Made by a program: the position numbers and the translations under genes. The notes under the pieces are model-generated. The model ran no database searches. It was not told where the DNA came from and saw only the letters and a program-made list of their open reading frames with translations. From Annona cherimola (taxonomy: Eukaryota > Streptophyta > Magnoliopsida > Magnoliales > Annonaceae), in contig CM059972.1 of assembly GCA_030490835.1 (NCBI GenBank), positions 34,017,452 to 34,081,451 of the forward strand: a stretch of 64,000 nucleotides of DNA. The letters are read 5' to 3'. Positions within the stretch are counted from its first letter, which is position 1. Each line of letters starts with the position of its first letter. Positions 1 to 9,922 of the stretch are shown piece after piece.

Positions 1-2377
1 TAAGGTATTTTATGCATTAATATAAAATGCAAATATCCAAATAAAATCCCAGCAATGAATGTTCATAATTAATGAAGCTATGAGTGCTCAAAAAGAGCAT
101 AGGAGATATGGACGTCCAAGTGATGACATTATTGGATTTTTGAGCAATTTTTATTTTATAAATGATGTGTTTATATGTCTAACATGTTGGGATGTATAAA
201 TAAGCATTTAATTATGTGAAAAAAATCCAAGGAAATTCGTGATTTGCAGCTGCCCATGAAAGGTGGAAAAATGGACAGCTTGTGTATGCAAATGACGTCC
301 CATGTTTGATGCTGCTGCAATAATTTTTATTAATTTTTAAACACCAAATTAATACATGAATTAACGGATAATTAGGTTTATAATTTACCCTCAAAATATG
401 GTTAATAAAAATGGGAGAAAAATTGGAAAATGGGCAGCAGCAAGTGACGTGCAATGGAGGCAAGTGGACGGTCAAGATGTAAACAGATTTTTGGAATTTT
501 CAAAAATAGTAAAATGCCAATTTATATGGCTGTGAGTTCACCAGCACATAAAGGGGATAGGGATGCATTCAATGGTGTGGAAAATGCCCAGAAAGTGGGG
601 CCCACAGCTGGAGAAAATCCAGCCCCACCAAGTCAAGCACGTCCATATGTGTTGGAGAATTGGAAAATTTTCCAAGTGCTGGAAATTCTTCCCTAAGCAA
701 CAGCAGCTCACGTCCCCAACCTGGCCAGCAAGGAGGAAGGAAAATAGGAGAAAAAGAATGGGAGATTAGAGGAGAAGAGTAGCTCATGTGATTAGGGTTT
801 GGAGAGCATCAAACCAAGTAAGTACATGGGTTAATTTGATTTGGTTATCTTGAGTTCTTGAACTCCAAAGTTCTAAATATGATGTTTCAACATGCTTTAA
901 AGTGATGATTCAACAAGCATTTGAATGAATATGGAATGGGTTTTAGCTTGCATGCATGAAACTCCATGATTTAGATGATGGAAAGTGAAGTTTTGAATGA
1001 TATATGATGTTGTAAAATAAATTATGGTCTGAACAGTAAATGGATGATTTTTGACATGAAAATTTTTAAGAAAAATTCTCATGATATGATTAATTAACGA
1101 CCAAATTTTCAGCTTAAAATGATACGTATGTTGGAAATTAAAAATCCGTGAATATTAGCCCAAACAGGGTAAAACGGGTTACAGGATCAGCTGTAGAAAA
1201 TGATTTTTAATAATTTTCTACAAGGGTTTTTGGGCTGAAAATTTTACAGGATATACATGCAATATTTGGGATTACAGGAAAAAATTAAAAATTAGGTTTT
1301 GATGGGTGTAAATAGACCCCATAAATAACGTCATTCAGGCTGACTGGAAATGGAGTTTACTGTTCATCAAGGTAAAAATCCCCAAATAAATATGTAATGT
1401 TAATATTTCGTGCTGAAAATTTCATGAAAGTTAATTGATGAAGTTATTAAGGTATGTTAGAAATTTTAGATCAAAAATACTTGATTTTATATTAATTCAA
1501 GATTTTAAGATTTCAGCACGCCTGATTTCAGCATATGTGGTTAGTTTGAGAAAGAAATCAAAAAGAAATATGAAACATATGTATAACTGATAAAAATTTA
1601 TTTATGTGTTAAATAATTAAATATGGATCAAGAAAAGTGATATTATATGCTGAAATTTCGGATTTATATAATGACCTAAGGTTATGTGTCAAAGGACACG
1701 TTAAACGGGTTAAAAGTGGGTTCCAAACTAACTGTTTTGGAAACCTATGGAAAATGGATTTAAACCTCATAAAAATACCTTAAGTAAAGTGGTATTAAAG
1801 GGGTAATTAACCCTCTGAATAATGGGTTAAATTTCTGAGTTAAGAAATTTTAAAAAATGCATCATGTTTAAGTGCTAAATGAGCTTATGTGAAGGGATAA
1901 TGATAAACGGGTGATGAATGATTTATGAAAAATGATTTTATGCAAAAATGCATGAAAATGAGATGAAATCCATGTTTATGGATCTGTTTGGAATGACATG
2001 TTATTAATCCAAAAGTTTGGATTTGAATTATGAAGTTTAGGCAATGCTATGTACGTAGAAGAAACACCCGTATGTGTATTTTTGGAAAAAAATGGGAAAA
2101 ATTGCAAAGTAAGCTTAATAAAGCTATGAATGATGCATATGGAATGAATTTTTATGATATTGGAATAAATACCCTAATTTTAGGGTTATGTGCATGTTAT
2201 ATGTATAGGCTATGATGTGTGATAGCCAAATGTGTGAAAACGGTGCTAATATATGCAAATTAAGCCATATATGTGTATGATGAATTATGAAGGATATATG
2301 CTAATGAAAATGGGTTGGAAAACTAAATGGAATGCAATGACAAGAAATGTATGAAAAACCATATTATGTTCATGTAG

Positions 2378-2420
2378 GCAAGGAAAAGAATGGAAGGAAA
2401 AGGGATTATGGCGATCTCAG
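2378..2420 (+). other. Mini-exon-like segment 1 in the giant LTR
   Basis: A 43-nt purine-rich block follows an acceptor-like CATGTAG and ends CTCAG before a strong donor GTAAGCAAGC. The same arrangement is at 34755-34801 in a diverged LTR, at 26252-26290 (minus strand) in the solo LTR, and at 42462-42504 in copy B. Conservation of the splice-type borders while the flanks diverge suggests a spliced LTR transcript. This is inference; no transcript is seen. Confidence 0.45.
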
Positions 2421-3491
2421 GTAAGCAAGCAAACTTTCTAAAATGCATTTTCTTTCTATGTGATTGATATGATTGAAATGTCTATGTTTATGCTTATGTT
2501 TTTACGAATGGGCAAGCACAAGTTTTGAATATGACGACTTTAATGCAAAACCATAAGCTTTGAAAAATGATGACTTTAATGAAAAGTCTCAAGGTTTGCT
2601 TCATGGGAAGCAAGCGACACTTCTTAAGATAAATAATTTATCCTAAGTGTTGCCAATGATGGGAATGCTTCATGCTAATGGAATTGAGAAATTTTTCTTA
2701 AGAGTAAGCAAGTTCTCTATGCTAATGTTTTAAGGATTTCATGTTTGATCTCGATGGTTTTAAGAATTTGCTTTTGAGGAAGCAAGTTCTATATGATATG
2801 GTTCAACAGCGTTTTATAAGAAAAAGAGAATTTTACCCTTTTTCACAAAATATTGATTGTAAATGGGTTTTGAGTTATTTTTACAATAACTCGCAATAAA
2901 CAATGATGAAAAAGATTTGTTTTACTAGGTCAAGATAATTCAATATTAAATTACGTTTTGGACATAGTCCACATGTTTTGAAATGATATTTGAACAGTTT
3001 TGGTTTCCTTTGGATAAGGAAATCTATGTTGAAAATGTTGGAAAAATGTTTCTACGGATGTGTTGAAAGGGATTTATGGATGACCAACCTCCTATGATTG
3101 ATTTCATAAAATGGTTTAATTTCAGGTTGCTTGATGGCATGCAAAAGACTATACAATTTTCCTCTATGTGAAAATGATTGATATGTGGACAATTATTTAA
3201 TTTTTAGGTTATGGACAAGGGGATAGCATAATTGCATAACTTTTGTAAACAAAAGGTCCTGAAATAGAAACCAAGAAAATATTAGAGAAAAATATGTTTT
3301 ATTTATGAAAATTCAAAGGATTTGAAATTCTTTTATTAAAAGGATTTTAAGATGTATTATTTCTCAAACATTTCAAATGTTTATCAAAATATTTTACTCA
3401 AAACTTTTCTAAAGGAATTTAAGGAAGGTCATCCTAAAACTGGATTTCAAATAACAACTTGTTAAAGTGGGTGCGCTCGCTTACGAGTTGA

Positions 3492-3653
3492 CACAGACTG
3501 CGGTCTGTGATGTGTTTTTGAAAATAATTGTAAAATATAGACTTCGGTCTAAGATTTTGTGCATATGGATGCAGGCTGCGGTCTGTGATCCCGGTTTAAA
3601 AGAACATGGGTTGCGGCCTGTGGTTCTTCAAACCAAAACGGACTGCGGTTCGT
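3492..3653 (+). repeat. Array of five tetraloop hairpins (TGCG/TTCG loops)
   Basis: Five short inverted repeats stand in tandem. They are CACAGAC/GTCTGTG with loop TGCG (3492-3509), TAGAC/GTCTA with loop TTCG (3538-3551), CAGGC/GTCTG with loop TGCG (3572-3585), an AGAAC-bordered stem with loop TGCG (3601-3627), and ACGGAC/GTTCGT with loop TGCG (3638-3653). Several non-Watson-Crick positions are G-T, which pair in RNA as G-U. The homologous array at 35855-36022 keeps the stems with compensating changes, for example AATGGAC/GTCCATT at 36005-36022. Confidence 0.7.
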
Positions 3654-3689
3654 CAGGATAACGTACGATGCACCGGTACAAGGAATAGG

Positions 3690-3860
3690 CTGGTTGTAGA
3701 GCACGGTTGGGATGACCGGGGCCCACTCTACATAAGGCCAAGTCGCTAAGGGATGGCAGGAGTGCCAGCGGCGCCCTCCCTGAGATGGGAGCAGGATAAG
3801 TGAACAACCGCCTGGCTAGCGTGCTGTTAAGGATTCTCTTCCAAAAGGTAGCATGATCAC
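3690..3860 (+). other. Conserved core of the giant LTR family
   Basis: A GC-richer block contains CAAGTCGCTAAGGG followed by a GGCG/CCTCCCTGAG stretch. It is recognisable in three otherwise strongly diverged LTRs: here, at about 36050-36230, and on the minus strand near 25930-26010. Such islands of conservation inside an LTR are candidates for promoter or packaging functions, but no known motif was recognised. Confidence 0.5.
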
Positions 3861-4181
3861 TTGCTAAGTGTCACTACTGGATGGAGAGAAATGCATTTGC
3901 TTATGTTTTAATTCTGAAAAGCCCAAAAATTGGGTCATGAAAATATGATTTTATGAAAGTATCCTAAAGGGATTTTTATGAAATGGTTACCCTAAAAGAA
4001 AGGGTATTTTACACAAAAGTGTAAATAACAAGAATTAAAGGAAATGTGTTTATGCAAATGCATTCATGAAAATGGTTTATGTATTTGGTTTTCCTTGTTT
4101 GCTATAAACAAGCCCCAAGATGGGGAATTATGAAAAGGATTTATGTTCATTTGTAAGAGAGCCTAAATAAAGAATGTTTTT

Positions 4182-4787
4182 GGACATAAGAATGTCCTTT
4201 GCCGAGAAAGGTTTATGTGATTGATGTTTAAGGACATATGAATGTCCATTGCCAATAAGGTTATGTAAATGATGTTTTGAGACATGAAATGTCTCTTGAT
4301 TTTATGATGGCTTATGCGAATGATGTTTTGAGGCATGAAATGTCTCTTGATTTTATGATGGCTTATATGAATGATGTTTTGAGACATGAAATGTCTCTTG
4401 GCTAAAGGATTTTATGAGGGCTTATGTTAATGATGTTTTGAGACATAAAATGTCTCTTGGCTAAAGAATTTTATGATGGTTTATGTTAATGATGTTTTGA
4501 GACATGAGATGTCTCCATTGCCTAAGTATTTATGTGGTTTTGGACGGAAAATGTCCACTGGCAACCGAATGATTTCATGTAATGGCTATGAACATTAAAA
4601 ATGTTCATATAAGATTTAAGGGAACTCATCATCAAAGGTAAAATGTATATGTTTTGCCTAAACAAGCCCAAGCGTGGCTTGTAAATGATGTTAAGAATGA
4701 ATGCTTTATGAAAACGTTCAAGGACATAGAATTGTCCTCAAGAATATGGAATTTCACGATGATTTTGTTAGGACATATACATGTCCT
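4182..4787 (+). repeat. Array of about eleven co-varying hairpins (GGACAT/ATGTCC type)
   Basis: Short inverted repeats recur about every 47-60 bp through most of the region. Examples are GGACAT/ATGTCC (4182, 4232), GAGACAT/ATGTCTC (4279 and following units), ATGAACATT/AATGTTCAT (4588-4608), AGGACA/TGTCCT (4721) and AGGACAT/ATGTCCT (4770). Between 4268 and 4500 they sit in tandem units of 51-59 bp. The stems differ between units yet remain complementary. Homologous arrays are at 9930-10390, 36525-37015 and, in the duplication, 44266-44871, 50017-50477 and 57089-57549. Confidence 0.8.
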
Positions 4788-4898
4788 TATGGAACAAGGT
4801 ATTCCCGATGTTTATAAAAAGGTTTTAAAGAAGCCTTGCCCTAAAATGCTTGCTTACTGAGTTGTCACTCACGTTTTGTTTTCCAAACCCTTAGACAG

Positions 4899-5000
4899 GT
4901 ACTGAGGAGACTCAGAAGGTTGCGAACCTCAGACATGGAGGAAGGTACATGATGATAGCCTTGAAGGCTATGAGGAATGAAAAAGCATAAATATGCTAAG
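4899..5000 (+). other. Mini-exon-like segment 2 in the giant LTR
   Basis: A pyrimidine-rich tract and TTAGACAG precede this 102-nt segment. It ends TGCTAAG before a donor-like GTAAGC. Equivalent segments are at 10497-10597 (donor GTATGT), 37135-37240 (donor GTATGT), and in reverse at 25688-25717 in the solo LTR. Conservation across diverged copies suggests a real splice unit or another conserved LTR function. Confidence 0.45.
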
Positions 5001-5471
5001 GTAAGCTAATGTGTATGTGAACTTAATGAGAATATTAAGTTCTAAAAATGATTAAATGGTTGAATGTATGGATGTAAATTGTGATGCCTAAGTTAAGAAA
5101 ACTTTCACGGCAGGAAGGCATGAAAAGATACTAGGTGTTTATGTATATCCGAACTTAGCTAGAGTTCTAAGTTCCATGTGAATTAATGACTGAATGTATG
5201 AAAGTATGATTTATACAATGATTCAGTGTATAACGACAGGCATATAAAGGTGCTATGAATGAAATGATGATTTTTATTATAAGTGAAATGTCGCAATGTA
5301 TGATGATTGTCATTTCAAGATTATGAATGATGACAGATGAATAATCGAAAAAAATTCTGGACATATTCCAATTAAAAACCCGCCGCGTGATCAGGGCAAC
5401 AATCCTGATTCACATTTACCAATCGATAGATCTTGAGGTAAGGAAGTGACGTCTCGGTTCGGGGCGCCACA

Positions 5472-5700
5472 ATAAATCTCACATCTTGCACCATATAGGT
5501 AATGTCTTCATATTTTCAAGGCAAACACCACTGCTGCTAATTCTAAATCATGTGTGGGGTAGCTTACCTCATTGGGCTTCAGCTGTCGCGCTGCATAGGT
5601 TGCATCAGTACACATCCTAATCCCTTTCTTGAAGCATCACTGTAGACCAAAACCCTTCATTTCCTTCTGGTAGGGTTAGGATGGGTGCTTTTACCAACTG
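5472..5700 (-). pseudogene. Gypsy RNase H remnant (N-terminal part)
   Basis: Read on the minus strand this continues from the RT gene after an in-frame stop and then frameshifts. The later part shows a typical gypsy RNase H sequence ([17 protein letters not shown], then YLYGARCEIY). It breaks at 5471/5472 exactly where the giant LTR was inserted; the missing continuation ([12 protein letters not shown]) is at 39382 in copy B's arrangement. At least one frameshift and several stops make it non-functional. Confidence 0.8.
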
Positions 5701-7191
5701 CTATTTCAATTCTTGAAAACTATGCTCGCATTCTTTAGACCATACATACCTGACTCCTTTACGAGTCAATCTTGTAAACGGGGCTGACAATTGTGAAAAT
5801 CCTTCAACAAATCTTCTATAGTAGCCGGGCAATCCTAGAAAACTTTGGATTTCTGTAATGGTTGTTGGCCTTGGCCATTTCAGCACTGCTTCAATCTTTT
5901 GAGGATCAACTTGAATACCTATTTCTGATATTTTATGCCCAAGAAATCCTATTTGTTTCAACCAGAACTCACGTTTCTTCAACTTGGCATATAATTTTTC
6001 TTTTCTCAACCTTTCCAAAACCCTTCGTAAATGATCTTCATGTTCTTTCTCCATTTTTGAGTAGATCAGGACATCATCAATAAATACAACCACAAATTGA
6101 TCAAGATAGTCCTGAAAAACTCTATTCATCATATCCATGAATACAGCAGACGCATTAGTAAGTCCGAAAGGCATTACCAAAAACTCGAAATGTCCATACC
6201 TAGTTCGAAAAGCTGTCTTATGAACATCGGTAGGACTTATCCTCAGTTGATGATACCCTAACTGTAAATCAATTTTGGAGAAAATTGAGGCTCCATGTAA
6301 TTGATCGAATAAATCATCAATCCTGCGCAATGAATACTTGTTCTTTATTATAACTTTATTTAGCTCCCTGTAATCAATACATAGCCTCAAACTTCCATCC
6401 TTTTTCCTTATAGACATTACCAGAGCTCCCCAAGGTGACACACTTGGCCTGATGAAACCCTTATCCATCAGCTCCTGTATTTGAGTCCTTAGTTCATTCA
6501 TTTCGGCTGGCGCCATTCTATATCGAGTTTTAGATATTGGGGTTGTACCCGATATAATATCTATAGTCATATCCATTTCCCTTTGTGGAGGCAATGTGGT
6601 TAATTCCTTTGGAAATACGTCGGGAAATTCCCTAACCACCAGAATCTGATTAATTTCTACCTCCATACCTTTCTCTACATTTACTGACACTAGGTATGCT
6701 TGGCATTTTTGTCGGATCATCCTGACTACTTTCATAGATGATATCAATATATTTAAAATTTCAGATAGCCTCAGCTTCCCAATGGCTATCTCCTTTCCTA
6801 GGGTTGCTTCAAATTGCACCTTATTTTTACAATCTATGGTGGCTCCCCATTGACTTAGCCAATCCATACCCAATATTACATCAAATTCAGTCATAGGTAA
6901 TAGGATCAAATCGGCTTCTAGAATCAACGATCCTATCCTAATTGGGCATGCTTTGCATACTTGGCTAGAACTTGCTAACCTATAAACAGGGGATTCTACA
7001 TGGATTATCTGATTAGTCTCCTCTACCGGTAGTGCATGGGTGGTCATATATTGGCATGTTATGAATGATTGGCTAGCACCTGAATCAAACAAGGCTACAA
7101 CCAAATTTCTTAAAATATAAACTGTACCTGTGACCACCTTTTTCTCCTGTTCTTGAGATTCTATCCGGGTCAAGGCATGCACATGCACCAA
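5701..7191 (-). pseudogene. Gypsy (Tekay/Del-like) protease and reverse transcriptase, broken
   Basis: This 496-codon frame encodes an aspartic protease with the motif [10 protein letters not shown] near its N-terminus. A chromovirus-type reverse transcriptase follows, with [22 protein letters not shown] and the catalytic [10 protein letters not shown], then the RT connection region. It would make polyprotein for reverse transcription in a virus-like particle. In copy A it is cut off from gag by a nonsense codon at 7207-7209. In copy B (45785-47947) gag, protease and RT form one frame. The frame ends at a stop before RNase H in both copies, so pol is dead. The Tekay/Del assignment rests on motif style and the gag start. 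Confidence 0.88.
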
Positions 7192-7206
7192 ATTCGTAGA
7201 AGTTCC

Positions 7207-8481
7207 CTACTTATTTGTTGCTCCGGGTATTCTAAGTTGAGCAGGTCTTCTGCGTCCTTGCGATGTCTGCGCCTTATTTGGGTAATTCGGGGCAATGTGA
7301 CCTGTCTGATCACAGATATAACATTTAACAACCTTTGCTTCACCCGTCCTGCACTCCTTGGCGATATGACCCATTTGTCCACATTTGTAGCACCGTTTCG
7401 AGCCCTTTAAACACTCGCCTGTATGCCGCTTTTGACATTTTCTAGATAGAGGTGAGCTTTTCTTCTTTGGGATTCCTTTTCTAGCCTTTTCCTTCCCAGT
7501 TTCTGTTTCCTCTGTACCCATGCTGAACTTTCTTGAGCCTAATCTCAATTCCTGTGTTCTTAAAGCCTCAATTTCCAATGCTCTTGCTCTCTCGAGACTT
7601 GAAGCATAATCCTTGATCAGCAGAGGGGCAAAACTTTCCCGAAGATATGGCCTCAATCCTTGTTGGAATCTCTGTGCTTTATTTCCTGGAACATTTGCAA
7701 TCCAAGGCACATACTTGACCTGACCATTGAATTTTGTGGCATCCTCGGTGACCGTCATCCTCCCTTGATAAAGTTTTTCGAATTCTATCACTTTTTGACT
7801 CTGTAATCCAACAGGGTGGTATTCTTTGTTAAACTCTTCAACAAAAGTTTGCCAAGACACTTCTTCCGGTCATGGCATTGTAATCAACATTATTTTCCAC
7901 CACTCGTGTGCATCCTTTACTAATAAATGAGTAGCACACAATACCTTTTGAAGGTCATTGCACGGAGATATCCTGAATAATTTCTTGATCTCCGTCATCC
8001 ATTGTTCTGCTTGCACTGGGTCGGGTTCTCTGAAAAACTTTGGGGGTTGTTGTGCTAGAAATGCATTGATTACCCTTCTATCAGCTTCCATTAGCTGATT
8101 TTCGTCTCTCAATGGTACTGGTGTGGAAATGGGGTCCGCCATTGGAGCAGGTCTTTCCCTTTCTATACTACCCAACTGAGCTTGTTGGGTTCTTTCTCAT
8201 AGTTTGTGTTGCCCAATCCCTAGTGGCTTGCTGCATTGCGTCTTTTACTGCCGCAACCAATCTTTCCTCTATGAGTCTAGACTATCTTGACTCAGTTTCC
8301 TCTTCTGTATTTCTGTCAGGGCTTCCATCAATTCTCCTTTGATGGTTTCTTTGGGTAGGTCCTTGTATCACAGGCCTTCCTCTCTTAGGCCTACTAGACT
8401 CGCCAACTTTATGTTGGCTTGGAATCTCTATAGCTGTTTCTTTTCTTTATTTTTCCATAGTCCTGACCTTGTCTCCACCAT
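7207..8481 (-). pseudogene. Gypsy (Tekay/Del-like) gag, broken
   Basis: The start is placed at the ATG at 8481, giving MVETRSG, the usual N-terminus of this lineage. An in-frame stop follows at about 8430, and further frame changes lie upstream of 8175. From 8175 the frame shows the gag capsid region, interrupted by a TGA at 7870-7872. It ends with two CCHC knuckles: the first, [14 protein letters not shown], is complete; in the second, [14 protein letters not shown], the last Cys is Tyr. The terminal TAG at 7207 is particular to copy A; copy B has a Gln codon. Gag would form the capsid and bind element RNA, but this copy cannot make a full protein. Confidence 0.85.
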
Positions 8482-8843
8482 CGCGCTATTTTGGGTATAT
8501 AAAAGCACACATTTTTCATTTATCATTAAGGTTGGATCATCATACATGCATTTCATTATCATGTAAACAATAGTCAATTCACTCAATCACAACATGTCAT
8601 ATCATTCAAGCTCATTCATCCATATATTTAAAACTCCTAAGTACAACTATGTCAACATATTCATTCATAACCATCATATTCACAATATTTTATTCATAGT
8701 CACTACATATGAGGATATAGCATACTTATGTACATATGACATAGCACACATACATTACTTGTGAACATGTGAATCTACCATGAAACTATAGTATCATCAA
8801 GTCATAATTATACATACACAAACTTAGAAAGCAAGAATATTCA
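8482..8843. other. Untranslated leader of the minus-strand gypsy
   Basis: AT-rich sequence lies between gag and the acidic ORF, with many CATTCAT/TCATAT-like stretches. No gene, repeat array or RNA gene could be recognised in it. Confidence 0.5.
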
Positions 8844-9218
8844 TCATCTGCCTAGGCCTCTCCTTATATATCGTCTACAACTAGGTGAAAATTGTGAGGG
8901 TGCCTCGGTGATCATACTAGTGTCAGACCACGCACGGACCTCTTCCTCTCCACTATCATCGTCATCATCCTCATCCTCATCATCGTTCTCTTCCTCACTT
9001 ACATACTCCTCTACCACCTCCTCTACTTCCTCCTCCTCTTCTTCTTCTTCCTCGACAGGTTTTAGGAATTCCATGGGATCATCATCATCATTAACTTCCT
9101 CAAGTAAGGCAATTTCACCTGTCTTTTTGGATATGTCAAGCATTGCCTCACCGGGTCGAGGAGCTGCAAGTACCTCAATAACTCCTTCGGCTCGACGCTC
9201 TTCAACATAGAGGGCCAT
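8844..9218 (-). CDS. Acidic leader ORF of the gypsy element, function unknown
   Basis: This open frame of 124 codons lies between primer site and gag on the element's sense strand. The N-terminal third is mixed (MALYVEERRAEGVIEVLA). The middle is almost pure Glu/Asp, in runs such as EEEEEEEEEV and DDEDEDDDDD. The C-terminus turns basic (SCRRYIRRGLGR). It is intact in both copies (48931-49305) while gag and pol nearby have stops. A frame encoded by GAG/GAT-rich repeats can stay open by chance, so coding is uncertain. I do not recognise the protein family. Confidence 0.4.
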   Translation of the reverse strand: MALYVEERRAEGVIEVLAAPRPGEAMLDISKKTGEIALLEEVNDDDDPMEFLKPVEEEEEEEEEVEEVVEEYVSEEENDDEDEDDDDDSGEEEVRAWSDTSMITEAPSQFSPSCRRYIRRGLGR

Positions 9219-9414
9219 TTCTTTTTCTCTCTAGTGAATCCTATCCCAACTTACCCCGTACCGAAACTGGACACACCCATGAACAAACCTGTACCATGGA
9301 CCTCGGTCAGGTGGTGTGAGTGCTGGAATCTAATTCCAAAAATCCTGAAGGGAACAAATTATCTGTGGAAACACGGGGAGACCGTGGGACACCAAGATAA
9401 GTTCCGGGAAGAAC

Positions 9415-9627
9415 TCATGCTCTAGATCCATAACTTGAGGACTCTCCTAAACTTTGTCTGTGCTGGCCAGGGGAGACATGATGGCTTCCTTGAGATTGGA
9501 TAGGAGTGCATCTAGGTGAAAACCCTAGGGGGACTGCTGGGAACTGTACTATGTTTTGCTGTGATCCCCACCACCTATCTATGTTCTCTTCCCTTCTTCG
9601 TCTCTTTTCCTCCTCCTCTCTCTCCAT
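9415..9627 (-). CDS. Small leader ORF, hypothetical
   Basis: A 70-codon frame begins with a charged stretch (MEREEEEKRRRREEN) and then turns Ser/Gln/Pro-rich. It lies upstream of the acidic ORF in the gypsy leader and is identical in position at 49502-49714. No family was recognised. The charged start comes from purine-rich DNA, so it may be only leader sequence. Confidence 0.2.
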   Translation of the reverse strand: MEREEEEKRRRREENIDRWWGSQQNIVQFPAVPLGFSPRCTPIQSQGSHHVSPGQHRQSLGESSSYGSRA

Positions 9628-9840
9628 TCATAATTCTTTTGCACTCATCATTCTCTTTCCCTAATCTGCCATCTGTACAAACATAGCAATTTAATTGCAT
9701 TGCAAAGACAATTTATCATCATATATCATGCATTTCATCATGCTAAAAACATATCTAATCATCATATAGTCATGTATATTTCATCATATGCTTTCAATTT
9801 TCTATACTTAAAAAATTTTCATGCTTATTTACCAATCCTT

Positions 9841-9852
9841 GCTCTGATATCA
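9841..9852 (-). other. Primer binding site of the minus-strand gypsy
   Basis: On the minus strand this reads TGATATCAGAGC, one mismatch from TGGTATCAGAGC, the complement of the 3' end of plant initiator-Met tRNA. It stands five bases from the LTR terminus at 9858, the right place for a PBS of a minus-strand element. Confidence 0.8.
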
Positions 9853-9857
9853 AGCTC

Positions 9858-9922
9858 TGTGGTGCCCCAAACCTAAGCATCACATCCTGAGCCTTACCTT
9901 GGGATCGTTATTGATTGGTAAA
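9858..9922 (-). repeat. Stub of the gypsy's own 5' LTR
   Basis: It starts TGTGGTGCCCCAAACC and matches, as reverse complement, the last 65 bp of the giant LTR family. It lies next to the primer site, so it is the U5 end of the element's 5' LTR. After about 9922 the sequence switches to plus-orientation LTR sequence, so the rest of this LTR is missing. Confidence 0.75.

Larger units (their letters stand above)
1..5471 (+). repeat. Giant solo LTR, copy A (left end outside the window)
   Basis: This is the right-hand 5.47 kb of a 6173-bp LTR seen whole at 39383-45555. It ends in GGGGCGCCACA at 5471 and abuts gypsy RNase H coding sequence of the opposite strand. It holds no credible protein gene; the ORFs of 60-90 codons in it are AT-rich chance frames. 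It contains the splice-bordered segments, two hairpin arrays and a conserved core listed separately. The LTR assignment rests on copy B, where both termini and a 5-bp target duplication are visible. Confidence 0.85.

Noticed and set aside
2030..2215. Small open frame in the giant LTR (also 42114-42299)
   Set aside because: AT-rich 61-codon frame with no motif; identity between copies only reflects the recent duplication.
4268..4510. Regular repeats that recall a CRISPR array
   Set aside because: Units are contiguous and diverged with no unique spacers, and the setting is a plant retrotransposon LTR.
8908..9210. Serine-rich frame on the plus strand
   Set aside because: It is the antisense of the Glu/Asp-rich repeat on the minus strand; poly-Ser arises from the same codon repeats.
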